8,035 bases of DNA from Klebsiella pneumoniae (GCA_943325355.2 CALPPA020000074.1:1-8035); one strand, 5' to 3'. Numbered from the stretch's first letter, positions 1 to 7,063 are shown. Notes: generated by a model not told the origin, from the letters alone. Translations and numbers: made by a program.

Positions 1-869
1 TAATCCACGGCAGTTCCCAAAACAATTCCTCCAGCGACATCAGGAGTTCCCGCTTCAAATTTATGGGGCAATTCAGCATACGTAGTTTTAGCAAAAGTCA
101 CTTCCTTGATCATTTCGCCGCCACCTTGATATGGAGGTAATTTATTGAGCCAAGCTTCTTTTCCGTATAAAATCCCAACACCTGTTGGTGCACAAATTTT
201 ATGACCCGAAAAAACATAAAAATCACAATCCAAAGCTTGAACATCTGGTTTCAAATGCGGAACAGCTTGTGCTCCATCAATCAAAACCGCTGCGCCAAAT
301 TCGTGCGCTTTGTCAATCATATATTTAATAGGATTCACAGTTCCCAAAGCATTCGAAATATGATTTACCGTGACAATTTTGGTTTTATCCGACAATAATT
401 TATCGTATTCGGCCATAATCAATTCACCGTTTTCATTCATTGGAATCACACGCAAAACAGCTCCAGTTCTTTCGCACAACATTTGCCAAGGCACAATATT
501 GCTGTGATGTTCCATTGCAGAAACCAAAACTTCATCACCCGATTTTAATAGCGAGGCAAATCCATTGGCGACAGCATTGATACTATGCGTTGTTCCCGAC
601 GTAAAAATTACTTCATAAGCGAACTTTGCATTGATATGTTTTTGAATTTTATTTCGAGATTCTTCATAAGCATCAGTGGCTAGTTGGCTTAAAGTATGAA
701 CGCCACGATGAATATTGGCATTGATTTCTTGGTAATATTTGGTAATCGTATCAATCACAATTTGTGGTTTTTGCGATGTGGCTCCGTTGTCAAAATAGAC
801 CAAAGGTTTTCCGTTTACAGTTCTGGAAAGTATCGGAAAATCGGCTCTGACTTTATTTATATCTAGCAT
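1..869 (-). CDS. sufS: Cysteine desulfurase SufS (partial, C-terminus beyond window)
   Basis: This is a PLP-dependent class V aminotransferase-fold enzyme that converts L-cysteine to L-alanine and keeps the sulfur as an enzyme persulfide for the SUF scaffold. The 289 visible codons start at the ATG at 869 (MLDINKVRADFPIL). They include the N-terminal block VYFDNGATSQKP, the EHHSNIVPW block with cofactor-stacking histidines (H121/H122), LIDGAQAVPH, and the Schiff-base lysine in SGHK at K224, close to K226 of E. coli SufS. SufS proteins are about 405 residues long, so roughly 115 residues are missing, including the region of the persulfide cysteine; whether that cysteine is intact cannot be seen. 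The gene points the same way as sufD but lies 1.6 kb downstream of it, beyond an opposing gene and a terminator. It therefore probably has its own promoter. NifS/IscS is less likely, because the context and the sequence blocks fit group II (SufS/CsdA). Confidence 0.96.
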   Translation of the reverse strand, partial: MLDINKVRADFPILSRTVNGKPLVYFDNGATSQKPQIVIDTITKYYQEINANIHRGVHTLSQLATDAYEESRNKIQKHINAKFAYEVIFTSGTTHSINAVANGFASLLKSGDEVLVSAMEHHSNIVPWQMLCERTGAVLRVIPMNENGELIMAEYDKLLSDKTKIVTVNHISNALGTVNPIKYMIDKAHEFGAAVLIDGAQAVPHLKPDVQALDCDFYVFSGHKICAPTGVGILYGKEAWLNKLPPYQGGGEMIKEVTFAKTTYAELPHKFEAGTPDVAGGIVLGTAVD

Positions 870-875
870 TTTGTT

Positions 876-894
876 ATTTAGAATTTTTCTAAAT
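876..894. promoter_or_regulatory. 19-bp palindrome at the sufS transcription start region
   Basis: ATTTAGAA-TTT-TTCTAAAT is an 8-bp perfect inverted repeat with a 3-nt centre. It lies between the sufS start codon (869) and the TAnnTTTG-type box (903-896), where transcription would begin. It could be a repressor operator, or a small hairpin at the 5' end of the sufS message. Its size and 9-1-9 shape recall Fur/PerR-family sites, but that is only a resemblance and AT-rich palindromes occur by chance. Confidence 0.4.
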
Positions 895-895
895 A

Positions 896-903
896 CAAAA
901 GTA
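896..903 (-). promoter_or_regulatory. Candidate sufS promoter -7 box
   Basis: Read on the minus strand this is TACTTTTG, an exact match to the Bacteroidetes -7 consensus TAnnTTTG. It lies 26 nt before the sufS ATG. No good -33 TTG is visible 17-20 nt upstream, where the sequence is TAA/TTTA. The spacer holds a second palindrome, ATAGC-GA-GCTAT (909-920), which could be an activator or repressor site. The position is right for giving sufS its own transcript, as the layout requires. Confidence 0.45.
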
Positions 904-936
904 ATAAAATAGCGAGCTATATTTACTAAACAGGTG

Positions 937-965
937 TTAATAATTAGTTTAAATATTTACATTTA
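937..965 (+). promoter_or_regulatory. Candidate promoter of the serine hydrolase
   Basis: TACATTTA at 958-965 matches seven of the eight positions of TAnnTTTG, with a weak TTA -33 element at 937-939 (18-nt spacer). The box itself is poor. It is favoured over another match (TATATTTA, 918-925) because it lies 25 nt before the conserved leader, the same distance as at the other two leader copies in the window (26 and 30 nt). Confidence 0.35.
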
Positions 966-990
966 CCATAAAATAACGTAGTTCACATTG

Positions 991-1108
991 TATGAAATGA
1001 GCATTACCAAAAATTTGTCGCATACACCGATGAAGACATATGCGACCCGAGCTTGCGAATTGGCGAAGCAATTACATGTGACCAATAAAAAACAATAATT
1101 ATCGACAT
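991..1108 (+). repeat. Leader element copy 1 (upstream of serine hydrolase)
   Basis: This is one of three related leaders in the window. It starts with TATGAAATGAGCA (991-1003). An 8-bp perfect hairpin follows, GTCGCATA (1017-1024) with TATGCGAC (1039-1046) and a 14-nt loop. Next comes CGACCCGAGCTTGCGAAT and GGCGAAGCAATT, whose GCTT and AAGC can form a second small stem. A conserved block TGACCAATAAAAA then leads without gaps into the ATG at 1109. From the end of GCGAAGCAATT to the start codon is exactly 35 nt, as in copy 2, and 23 or more of those positions match between the two. It is probably transcribed as a 5' UTR. The function is unknown: it could be a structured cis-regulatory RNA, a leader-peptide region or a dispersed repeat. 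Confidence 0.85.
997..1098 (+). CDS. Possible 33-codon upstream ORF in leader copy 1
   Basis: An ATG inside the conserved TATGAAATGAGC opens a 33-codon frame beginning MSITKNLSHTPMK and ending in TAA 11 nt before the hydrolase ATG. Copies 2 and 3 have the same ATGAGC and open frames of 21 codons each (MSITEMQ..., MSNLENI...), but the peptides diverge after two to four residues. A different frame of this copy, without an ATG, ends LRIGEAITCDQ and stops at 1086-1088, matching the frame ends of the other copies. There is no recognisable homologue. It may be chance within a conserved nucleotide element. Confidence 0.2.
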   Translation: MSITKNLSHTPMKTYATRACELAKQLHVTNKKQ

Positions 1109-2452
1109 ATGAAAAAAATAGTCAAAATTCTGGGCCTTCCTGTTGTACTCCTTCTGGTTTATTATTTGTATATCAATTATCCGTTGGATATCATTTCGGG
1201 TTTTTCTGCCAAAAGTATTGCGTCCGGTCATTTCATAGACCAACGTTCGCTAGAAATGATTGAAAATGGAGACAATGATGTTTCCATAATTTTCTTGGCT
1301 ACAAATAAAATTGATGGCAACGGAAAATTTGCTACAGCTTCAGTATTTGGATTTAAAGAGCGAAAAGCCATTTACCGAGAAGGTTTGGGAGCGACTTTAA
1401 TCAACGATGATTTCGACGTTTCGAAACCGTACGAAGTTCCCAAAAGAACAAAAGTAAAAAATAATTTGCCTTTTCCTTATGGCAATAACGAACCGAAAGA
1501 CACTGTTTTTGCCAATATTGATTATGCTAAATTAGAAAAGGCTGTTGCCAATGCTTTTGACAAAAAAGACGAACAAAATAAAAGAACGCGCTCGGTTATC
1601 GTGATTTATAAAGACAAAATTATCGCTGAACAATATGGGCCAGGTTTCGACAAAAACTCTAAAATTTTGGGTTGGTCAATGACTAAAAGTATTACAGCAA
1701 CGATGTTTGGAATCCTGCAAAAACAAGGAAAAATAGATATTTACAAACCCGCCCCAATCGCCGAATGGGCAAACGATGAACGGGCAAAAATTACTATCAA
1801 CGACTTGCTTCATATGAATTCTGGTCTGGAATGGGAAGAAGATTATGGCAAGCTTTCGGATGCCACAAAAATGCTGTTCCTCTCTGAGGATATGACAAAA
1901 TCCCAAATCGACAAACCGCTGGTTGGGAAAACGAATGCCACTTGGAATTACTCTTCGGGAACTTCCAATTTGCTTTCGGGCATTTTGCGAAAACAATTCA
2001 AAACACATCAGGAATATTTAGATTTTTGGTATTCGGCTTTGATTGATAAAATCGGAATGAACTCGATGGTGGTCGAAACTGATATGACTGGAAATTATGT
2101 AGGTTCGTCTTACAGTTGGGCAACGGTGAGAGATTGGTCAAAATTTGGATTATTGTATTTACATAAGGGCAACTGGAAGGGCGAGCAAATTTTTGACGAA
2201 AGTTGGGCAAAACATATTTCTAGACCTACGAATAGTTCTGATGGTAACTATGGCGCTCATTTTTGGCTCAATGCCGGTGGAAAATTTCCTGATGTGCCAA
2301 AAGACATGTTTTATTGTAGCGGTTATCAAGGGCAAATGGTTGCCATTTTCCCAAGTCACAATTTAGTAATTGTTCGAATGGGTTTGAAAGAAGATCCTGA
2401 TTTTGATTTTAATGGAATGTTGAGTGGGATTGTAGGGAGTTTGAAGAAGTAA
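1109..2452 (+). CDS. Membrane-anchored serine hydrolase, beta-lactamase / PBP4* family
   Basis: This 447-residue protein belongs to the class C beta-lactamase-like serine hydrolases, which cover esterases, D-aminopeptidases, PBP4*-like proteins and 6-aminohexanoate-dimer hydrolases. Residues 1-25 (MKKIVKILGLPVVLLLVYYLY) form one hydrophobic segment with lysines in front and no lipobox, so an N-terminal anchor or uncleaved signal is likely, with the catalytic domain in the periplasm. The catalytic motifs are in order: SMTK with S190 nucleophile and K193; YSS with Y281 as the second-motif tyrosine; and HFW at 384-386, where the family has HxG/KTG. The substrate cannot be told. It is transcribed against the suf genes on either side and separates sufD from sufS. 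A conserved leader precedes it and a shared inverted repeat follows it. The start is the ATG right after the leader; nothing suggests another. Confidence 0.85.
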   Translation: MKKIVKILGLPVVLLLVYYLYINYPLDIISGFSAKSIASGHFIDQRSLEMIENGDNDVSIIFLATNKIDGNGKFATASVFGFKERKAIYREGLGATLINDDFDVSKPYEVPKRTKVKNNLPFPYGNNEPKDTVFANIDYAKLEKAVANAFDKKDEQNKRTRSVIVIYKDKIIAEQYGPGFDKNSKILGWSMTKSITATMFGILQKQGKIDIYKPAPIAEWANDERAKITINDLLHMNSGLEWEEDYGKLSDATKMLFLSEDMTKSQIDKPLVGKTNATWNYSSGTSNLLSGILRKQFKTHQEYLDFWYSALIDKIGMNSMVVETDMTGNYVGSSYSWATVRDWSKFGLLYLHKGNWKGEQIFDESWAKHISRPTNSSDGNYGAHFWLNAGGKFPDVPKDMFYCSGYQGQMVAIFPSHNLVIVRMGLKEDPDFDFNGMLSGIVGSLKK

Positions 2453-2454
2453 AA

Positions 2455-2488
2455 AAACCCGACAGGTTTTTTAAAACCTGTCGGGTTT
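2455..2488. terminator. Intrinsic terminator between converging transcripts
   Basis: Perfect 16-nt arms AAACCCGACAGGTTTT (2455-2470) and their complement (2473-2488) surround a 2-nt centre, so the real loop is probably wider. On the minus strand the stem is followed by seven T residues (2457-2451 read in reverse), which makes a classic rho-independent terminator for the suf operon 18 nt after the sufD stop. On the plus strand the tail is only TTTGAAATT, so termination of the hydrolase is probably weaker. It starts 3 nt after the hydrolase stop codon. Confidence 0.9.
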
Positions 2489-2505
2489 GAAATTATAATT
2501 AAAAA

Positions 2506-3819
2506 CTACAAATCAAATCCAATTTTAACACCCAACTTATCGGCGATGATTTTGGTAATTCGTTGTTTCAATTCTGGTATTTTGATGCTTTCGATTACGG
2601 CATTCGAGAAGGCGTACATCAATAATGCTTTGGCTTCTTTCTTTGGAATTCCTCGTTGTTGCATATAGAACATTGCGGTTTCGTCAAGCTGCCCAATTGT
2701 ACAACCGTGGGAACATTTTACATCATCGGCAAAAATTTCCAATTGCGGTTTGGCATTTATTGTAGATTTGTTTCCTAACAAAATGTTGTTGCTTTTTTGG
2801 AAAGCATTTGTTTTTTGTGCTTCTTTTTCAACAAAAATCTTTCCGTTGAAAACACCTGTAGCATTATCAGAAAAAATTCCTTTGTAATCTTGAAAGCTTT
2901 CGCAATTTGGCGCAGCGTGATGTACCAAAGTGTAATGATCCACGTGCTGTTTGCCACCAATAATTGTGATTCCGTTGAGCGTGCTGGTCAATCGTTCTCC
3001 AAAATGATAGAAATTCAAGTTGTTTCTGGTCAAATTTCCTCCAAAAGAAAAAGTTTGAACAGATACGTGACTTTCTTGTTTTTGAGAAACGTAAGTATTG
3101 TCGATTAAGTTGGCTTCAAGATTGTCGTTTTGAATTTTATAATAATCAACAATCGCACGTTTTTGGGCAAAAATCTCGGTAACAGAATTGGTCAAAACGG
3201 GATTTTCATTTAGACTTTGATGTCTTTCTATGATTTGAACGTGTGAATTTTCGCCAACAATTACTAAATTTCTGGGTTGTACTAAAAGTGCCGCTTCGTT
3301 TCCTGTTGAGAAATACATAATCTCGATTGGTTTTCGAACAACTTTACTTTTCGGGATATTGATATAGGCTCCTTCATTGGCGAAAGCCGTATTCAAAGAA
3401 GTTAAACTCTCGTCCTTGCTGGCAATTTGGTTAAAATAAGCATCAATAACCATTTTATATTTTGGCTTGTTCAATGCCGATGACATCAAGCAAACATCGA
3501 TTCCTTCATGAGTGGTAGATGATAAATTAGAACTAAATACACCGTCGATAAAAACCACTTTGTAAGTGTCTATTTCGTGGATGAAATATTTTTTTACATC
3601 CTTGAACTCGATTGAGTTTTCGCTTTTTGGAAATACAGTAAAGTCATTTTTTAAGATAGAATTTAGCGAAGTATATTTCCAAGATTCCTCTTTTTTGGTT
3701 GGGAAACCTTTATTTTCAAAGTTTTTTATTGCTGAAGTCCGAACGTCGTGTAGTTCTGAATGAACATCGATTTTCTCTTCAAAAACCATAAAAGACGAGA
3801 GTAATTTTTCTTTTAACAT
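2506..3819 (-). CDS. sufD: Fe-S cluster assembly scaffold protein SufD
   Basis: This 437-residue protein is a partner of SufB and SufC in the cytoplasmic SufBC2D scaffold that assembles [4Fe-4S] clusters. It has a helical N-terminal part (to about residue 75, with KKEESWKYTSL), then the SufB/SufD beta-helix core. The C-terminal signature is DDVKCSHGCTIGQLDE, with C369 and H371; the histidine corresponds by motif to H360 of E. coli SufD, which works with SufB at the cluster-building interface. The C-terminal helix region MQQRGIPKKEAKALLMYAF is typical for the SufC contact. The length matches the family (about 420-440). It is the last gene of the operon and starts 77 nt after sufC, the widest spacer in the operon. 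That spacer (3820-3896) is AT-rich with short repeats of AAACTA and shows no clear promoter. A strong terminator follows. Confidence 0.97.
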   Translation of the reverse strand: MLKEKLLSSFMVFEEKIDVHSELHDVRTSAIKNFENKGFPTKKEESWKYTSLNSILKNDFTVFPKSENSIEFKDVKKYFIHEIDTYKVVFIDGVFSSNLSSTTHEGIDVCLMSSALNKPKYKMVIDAYFNQIASKDESLTSLNTAFANEGAYINIPKSKVVRKPIEIMYFSTGNEAALLVQPRNLVIVGENSHVQIIERHQSLNENPVLTNSVTEIFAQKRAIVDYYKIQNDNLEANLIDNTYVSQKQESHVSVQTFSFGGNLTRNNLNFYHFGERLTSTLNGITIIGGKQHVDHYTLVHHAAPNCESFQDYKGIFSDNATGVFNGKIFVEKEAQKTNAFQKSNNILLGNKSTINAKPQLEIFADDVKCSHGCTIGQLDETAMFYMQQRGIPKKEAKALLMYAFSNAVIESIKIPELKQRITKIIADKLGVKIGFDL

Positions 3820-3896
3820 CTTTGTTTTATTTTAGTTTTTAGTCCATATTTTCATTATTCAACCTCGAACAACAAACTATAAACTACAAACAAATT

Positions 3897-4643
3897 TTAA
3901 TTTTCAGCTTTAATCCAGTCGTATCCTTTTTCTTCCAGCTCGTGTGCAAGAGATGCATCACCAGATTTTACAATTTTTCCGTTGTAAAGCACGTGAACAA
4001 AATCAGGAACTATATAATCCAACAATCGTTGATAGTGGGTAATAACAACGATGGCGTTTTTGTCACTTTTCAATTTGTTTACACCATTGGCAACAATACG
4101 TAATGCATCAATGTCAAGACCAGAATCAGTTTCATCAAGTATCGCTAACTTTGGTTCCAACATTGCCATTTGGAAAATTTCGTTACGTTTTTTCTCTCCA
4201 CCAGAAAAACCTTCGTTTAAAGAACGAGATAAAAATTTACGATCAATTTCTAATAATTCTGATTTTTCACGAATGAATTTTAGCATTTCATTAGCTGGCA
4301 TTTCTTCTAATTTGTTGGCTTTACGAGTTTCGTTGATTGCCGTTCTCATAAAGTTTGTCACTGAAACTCCTGGAATTTCAACTGGATATTGAAACGAAAG
4401 AAACACTCCTTTGTGCGCTCTTTCTTCGGGAGCCAATTCAGAAAGGTCTTCTCCTTCTAAATAGATATTACCTTCAGTAACTTCGTAGTTTTCGTTTCCG
4501 GCAATGATGGAAGCAAGCGTGCTTTTTCCGGCACCGTTTGGTCCCATAATCGCGTGAATTTCTCCTGCTTTTACTTCAAGGTTTATTCCTTTAAGGATTT
4601 CTTTGTCTCCGATGGAGGCGTGTAAATTTTTTATTGATAACAT
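3897..4643 (-). CDS. sufC: Fe-S cluster assembly ATPase SufC
   Basis: This 248-residue cytoplasmic ABC-type ATPase binds SufB and SufD. Its ATP-driven dimerisation opens the SufB-SufD interface for cluster formation. It has all the ABC motifs: Walker A GPNGAGKST (34-42, K40), the Q-loop glutamine Q85 in LSFQYP, the signature FSGGEKKRNE (146-155), Walker B LAILDETD with D170 and catalytic E171, a D-loop SGLDIDAL, and the switch histidine H203. KKRNE and the YPVEIPGVSV stretch separate SufC from transport ATPases. The length is usual for SufC. It starts 11 nt after the FMN reductase stop, so it is translated from the same message. Nothing is missing or unusual. Confidence 0.98.
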   Translation of the reverse strand: MLSIKNLHASIGDKEILKGINLEVKAGEIHAIMGPNGAGKSTLASIIAGNENYEVTEGNIYLEGEDLSELAPEERAHKGVFLSFQYPVEIPGVSVTNFMRTAINETRKANKLEEMPANEMLKFIREKSELLEIDRKFLSRSLNEGFSGGEKKRNEIFQMAMLEPKLAILDETDSGLDIDALRIVANGVNKLKSDKNAIVVITHYQRLLDYIVPDFVHVLYNGKIVKSGDASLAHELEEKGYDWIKAEN

Positions 4644-4654
4644 TGTTTTTTATT

Positions 4655-5143
4655 TTATATAAAAGCTAATTCTATTTTATCTTTCGGGTTAAATTTATCT
4701 GCGTTAAAATGAGCATATCCTATATATTCCATTCCTAAATATTCGGCGGATTTTCGAAAAGGAATATAAAAATCTGACTTCAGTTCATCTTCGTGAGAAT
4801 TTGAAATCACGCCGCATTTTTTTCCTTTAAGGCTTTTGCCTGTTTCTTTTTCGATGAGAATTATATCTGTACATCTATCGAAAAACACCTTCATAATTCC
4901 ACTCATATTGTACCAATAATTGGGTGTCGCAAAAATTATGGTGTCGTATTTTTCTATTATTGATTTTATAAAAGGTTGAAAATCATCATCTTTATTTTTA
5001 CCTTCATAATCATAATAAGAAAATTGATAATCATTCAAATTTATTACATCAATAGCATATTGATTTGCAATTCCAGCAGCTATTTTAGTTGTATTTCCGT
5101 TATTACGGGAAGTTCCTACGATGATTACTTTTTTGTTTTCCAT
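4655..5143 (-). CDS. Flavodoxin-fold NAD(P)H-dependent FMN reductase inside the suf operon
   Basis: This 162-residue protein of the NADPH-dependent FMN reductase / flavodoxin-like family binds FMN and probably transfers electrons from NAD(P)H. It has the phosphate-binding loop GTSRNNGNT (10-18) after the first beta strand, and the flavin-contacting ATPNYWYNMSGIMKVFFDRC (72-91), in which PxYWY...SG..K.FFDR is the family hallmark. There is no CxxC or Fe-S cluster motif. It lies 7 nt after sufB and 11 nt before sufC, so it is surely co-transcribed. This place is unusual, because sufB and sufC are normally adjacent. By eye it is more AT-rich than its neighbours, which may mean a later insertion. 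Possible roles are supply of reduced flavin to the scaffold or reduction of ferric iron; both are inference. It could also be an unrelated quinone or nitro reductase. Confidence 0.88.
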   Translation of the reverse strand: MENKKVIIVGTSRNNGNTTKIAAGIANQYAIDVINLNDYQFSYYDYEGKNKDDDFQPFIKSIIEKYDTIIFATPNYWYNMSGIMKVFFDRCTDIILIEKETGKSLKGKKCGVISNSHEDELKSDFYIPFRKSAEYLGMEYIGYAHFNADKFNPKDKIELAFI

Positions 5144-5150
5144 TTTTGGA

Positions 5151-6599
5151 TTATCCTACTGAACCTTCTAACGAAATCTCCAATAATTTTTGAGCTTCAA
5201 CAGCAAATTCCATTGGCAATTTGTTCAAAACATCTTTGCTGAAACCATTTACAATAAGAGCGATGGCTTTCTCGGTTGGAATTCCACGTTGGTTGCAATA
5301 GAAAACTTGGTCTTCGCCAATTTTACTCGTCGTGGCTTCGTGTTCTATTTTGGCCGATGGATTTTTGCTTTCGATGTACGGGAAAGTATTAGCGCTGCAA
5401 TTATTTCCCATTAACAGCGAATCGCATTGCGAAAAGTTCCTTGCATTTTCTGCATTTGGACCAATTTTTACTAAACCTCTATAACTATTGTGAGATTTTC
5501 CAGCAGAAATTCCTTTGGAAATAATTGTCGATTTGGTGTTTTTTCCAAGGTGAATCATCTTGGTTCCCGTATCAGCTTGCTGGAAATTATTGGTTACGGC
5601 AATAGAATAAAATTCGCCCACCGAATTATCGCCTTTCAAGATGCAAGATGGATATTTCCACGTCACAGCCGAACCAGTTTCGACTTGCGTCCAAGAAATT
5701 TTTGCGTTTTTCTCGCACAAACCTCTTTTAGTTACAAAATTGAAAACTCCGCCTTTTCCATCTTTGTTTCCAGGATACCAGTTTTGGACGGTCGAATATT
5801 TGATTTCGGCACCGTCCATTGCAATCAATTCGACAACCGCAGCGTGCAATTGATTTTCGTCACGACTTGGAGCAGTACAACCTTCCAAATAGCTCACATA
5901 ACTACCTTCGTCGGCAATCAATAAAGTTCTTTCGAATTGACCTGTTCCAGCTTGATTGATTCTAAAGTAGGTTGACAATTCCATTGGACAGTGAATGCCT
6001 TTTGGAATATAACAGAAACTTCCATCAGAGAAAACAGCCGAATTTAACGCGGCATAAAAATTATCTTTTTGTGGTACAACTGTTCCAAGATGTTTACGAA
6101 CCAACTCAGGATGCTCCTTGATGGCTTCGGAAATACTCATAAAAATGATGCCTTTTTCGCCTAAAGTTTTCTTGAATGTTGTGGCTACCGAAACCGAATC
6201 GACCACGATATCCATCGCGACATTGTTCATCATTTTTTGCTCATCGACAGAGATACCTAGTTTTTTGTACATTTCTAAAAGTTCCGGATCTACATCGTCT
6301 AATGATTTATTGGGATCAATCGCTTTTGGAGCTGAATAATAAGAAATAGCCTGAAAATCGGGTTTGGGATAATTTACATTTGCCCATTCTGGCTCAATCA
6401 TTTCTTGCCACGCACGAAACGCATCGATGCGCCAATCGGTCATCCATTGTGGTTCTTCTTTCCTGTGAGAAATGGCGCGAACTATGTCTTCGTTCAAACC
6501 AATAGGAAAAGTATCCGATTCGATATCGGTATAAAATCCGTACTCGTATTCTTTACTTTCGAGTTCAACTCGTAAATGGTCTTCGGTGTATTTTGACAT
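5151..6599 (-). CDS. sufB: Fe-S cluster assembly scaffold protein SufB
   Basis: This 482-residue protein is the main scaffold subunit of SufBC2D; it receives sulfur from the desulfurase system and carries the nascent cluster. The key residues of E. coli SufB are present with a constant offset of 13: C241 in [17 protein letters not shown] (E. coli C254, sulfur entry), C392 in [12 protein letters not shown] (C405, cluster interface) and E421 in [15 protein letters not shown] (E434). The C-terminal region [21 protein letters not shown] is the SufC-contact part. The length is normal and there is no intein. It starts 12 nt after the A-type carrier gene. Here sufB is followed by a flavin reductase rather than directly by sufC. 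No SufE or SufU gene is seen in the window, so the sulfur shuttle must be encoded elsewhere or beyond sufS. Confidence 0.98.
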   Translation of the reverse strand: MSKYTEDHLRVELESKEYEYGFYTDIESDTFPIGLNEDIVRAISHRKEEPQWMTDWRIDAFRAWQEMIEPEWANVNYPKPDFQAISYYSAPKAIDPNKSLDDVDPELLEMYKKLGISVDEQKMMNNVAMDIVVDSVSVATTFKKTLGEKGIIFMSISEAIKEHPELVRKHLGTVVPQKDNFYAALNSAVFSDGSFCYIPKGIHCPMELSTYFRINQAGTGQFERTLLIADEGSYVSYLEGCTAPSRDENQLHAAVVELIAMDGAEIKYSTVQNWYPGNKDGKGGVFNFVTKRGLCEKNAKISWTQVETGSAVTWKYPSCILKGDNSVGEFYSIAVTNNFQQADTGTKMIHLGKNTKSTIISKGISAGKSHNSYRGLVKIGPNAENARNFSQCDSLLMGNNCSANTFPYIESKNPSAKIEHEATTSKIGEDQVFYCNQRGIPTEKAIALIVNGFSKDVLNKLPMEFAVEAQKLLEISLEGSVG

Positions 6600-6611
6600 T
6601 TTTTTTATTTT

Positions 6612-6941
6612 TTACAAAGAGAAACTCTCTCCGCATCCACAAGTTCTACTCGCGTTTGGATTATTGAAAACAAAGCCTTTTCCGTTTAGTCCACCAGAAA
6701 ATTCTAATATTGTTCCGGCTAAATATAGGAACGATTTTTTCTCCACGGCAATTGTAATATCGTTGTCAACGAATATTTTATCATCTTCGCCTTTGTTTTT
6801 GTCAAACTTTAAATCATAAGACAAACCAGAGCATCCACCACTTTTCACACCTACTCTCACATAATCGACTGCGGCATCAAAACCGTCATCTTTCATCAAA
6901 TCGATGATTTTCTTTTTGGCAGTATCAGAAACTTTTATCAT
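6612..6941 (-). CDS. sufA: A-type Fe-S carrier protein (SufA/IscA/HesB family)
   Basis: This 109-residue A-type carrier probably accepts clusters from SufBC2D and passes them to apo-proteins, or binds iron. The three ligand cysteines are in place: C37 in KSGGCSGLSY and the C-terminal pair C101 and C103 in TCGCGESFSL. The fold markers VRVGVKSGGCSG and FVFNNPNAS are also typical. IscA, SufA and ErpA cannot be separated by motif alone; SufA is chosen because it heads the suf operon. It is the first gene, preceded by a good promoter and by leader copy 3, whose conserved block ends directly at this ATG. That fixes the start and suggests the whole operon is controlled through this leader. Confidence 0.95.
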   Translation of the reverse strand: MIKVSDTAKKKIIDLMKDDGFDAAVDYVRVGVKSGGCSGLSYDLKFDKNKGEDDKIFVDNDITIAVEKKSFLYLAGTILEFSGGLNGKGFVFNNPNASRTCGCGESFSL

Positions 6942-7033
6942 TTGTGCTTTTTTATTGATTTTTAATGGTCAAATGGAATTCGCAAAAGAAACATAGTCTT
7001 TAAAAAGATATTTTCCAGATTGCTCATTTCATA
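6942..7033 (-). repeat. Leader element copy 3 (upstream of the suf operon)
   Basis: On the minus strand this starts with the same TATGAAATGAGCA (7033-7021) and ends with a 35-nt block beginning CCATTTGACCATTAAAAATC that runs gaplessly into the sufA ATG. The first 22 nt of that block are identical to copy 2. The middle is shorter: CTTTTGCGAA remains, but CGACCCGAG is replaced by TTT and the 12 nt AATAGGCGAAGC are missing, so both arms of the second small stem are absent together. No strong hairpin is seen in its variable core. It lies 30 nt after the promoter box and would be the 5' UTR of the suf message. Confidence 0.85.
6962..7027 (-). CDS. Possible 21-codon leader peptide ORF before sufA
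   Basis: From the ATG of the conserved ATGAGC a frame of 21 codons runs MSNLENIFLKTM... and ends ...FLLRIPFDH with TAA 20 nt before the sufA ATG. An internal ATG gives MFLLRIPFDH. The last part aligns codon by codon with MRPELLRIGEAIPFDH of copy 2, with two length differences of 6 and 12 nt that keep the frame. It may be a leader peptide coupling ribosome position to sufA translation. The peptide is not enriched in cysteine, so simple cysteine attenuation is not indicated. I recognise no homologue. Confidence 0.35.
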   Translation of the reverse strand: MSNLENIFLKTMFLLRIPFDH

Positions 7034-7063
7034 ACGTTATTTATATTTTGTCTAAATAAAAGG

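Noticed and set aside
1..869. Truncated or broken sufS
   Set aside because: The frame is open from the ATG to the window edge with all expected motifs in order; the missing C-terminus is due only to the window limit.
1017..1046. CRISPR-like or terminator hairpin
   Set aside because: It is a single hairpin without spaced repeats and without a T run after the stem; it precedes a gene rather than following one.
991..1108. Leader copies as insertion sequence or MITE ends
   Set aside because: No terminal inverted repeats or target-site duplications flank the three copies, and each ends exactly at a start codon, unlike transposon insertions. A dispersed repeat of other kind is still possible.
1004..1243. 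Minus-strand open frame of 79 codons
   Set aside because: It overlaps leader copy 1 and the N-terminal region of the serine hydrolase on the opposite strand, has no recognisable motif, and its sequence is explained by those features.
3875..3896. Short repeated AAACTA(T/C)AAACTACAAAC stretch between sufC and sufD
   Set aside because: Low-complexity AT-rich spacer with only two or three imperfect units; too short to call a repeat element or regulatory site. No promoter box is clear in the 77-nt gap.
5490..5924. Plus-strand open frame of 144 codons
   Set aside because: It is fully antisense to sufB, which is beyond doubt; the frame has no domain signature or promoter.
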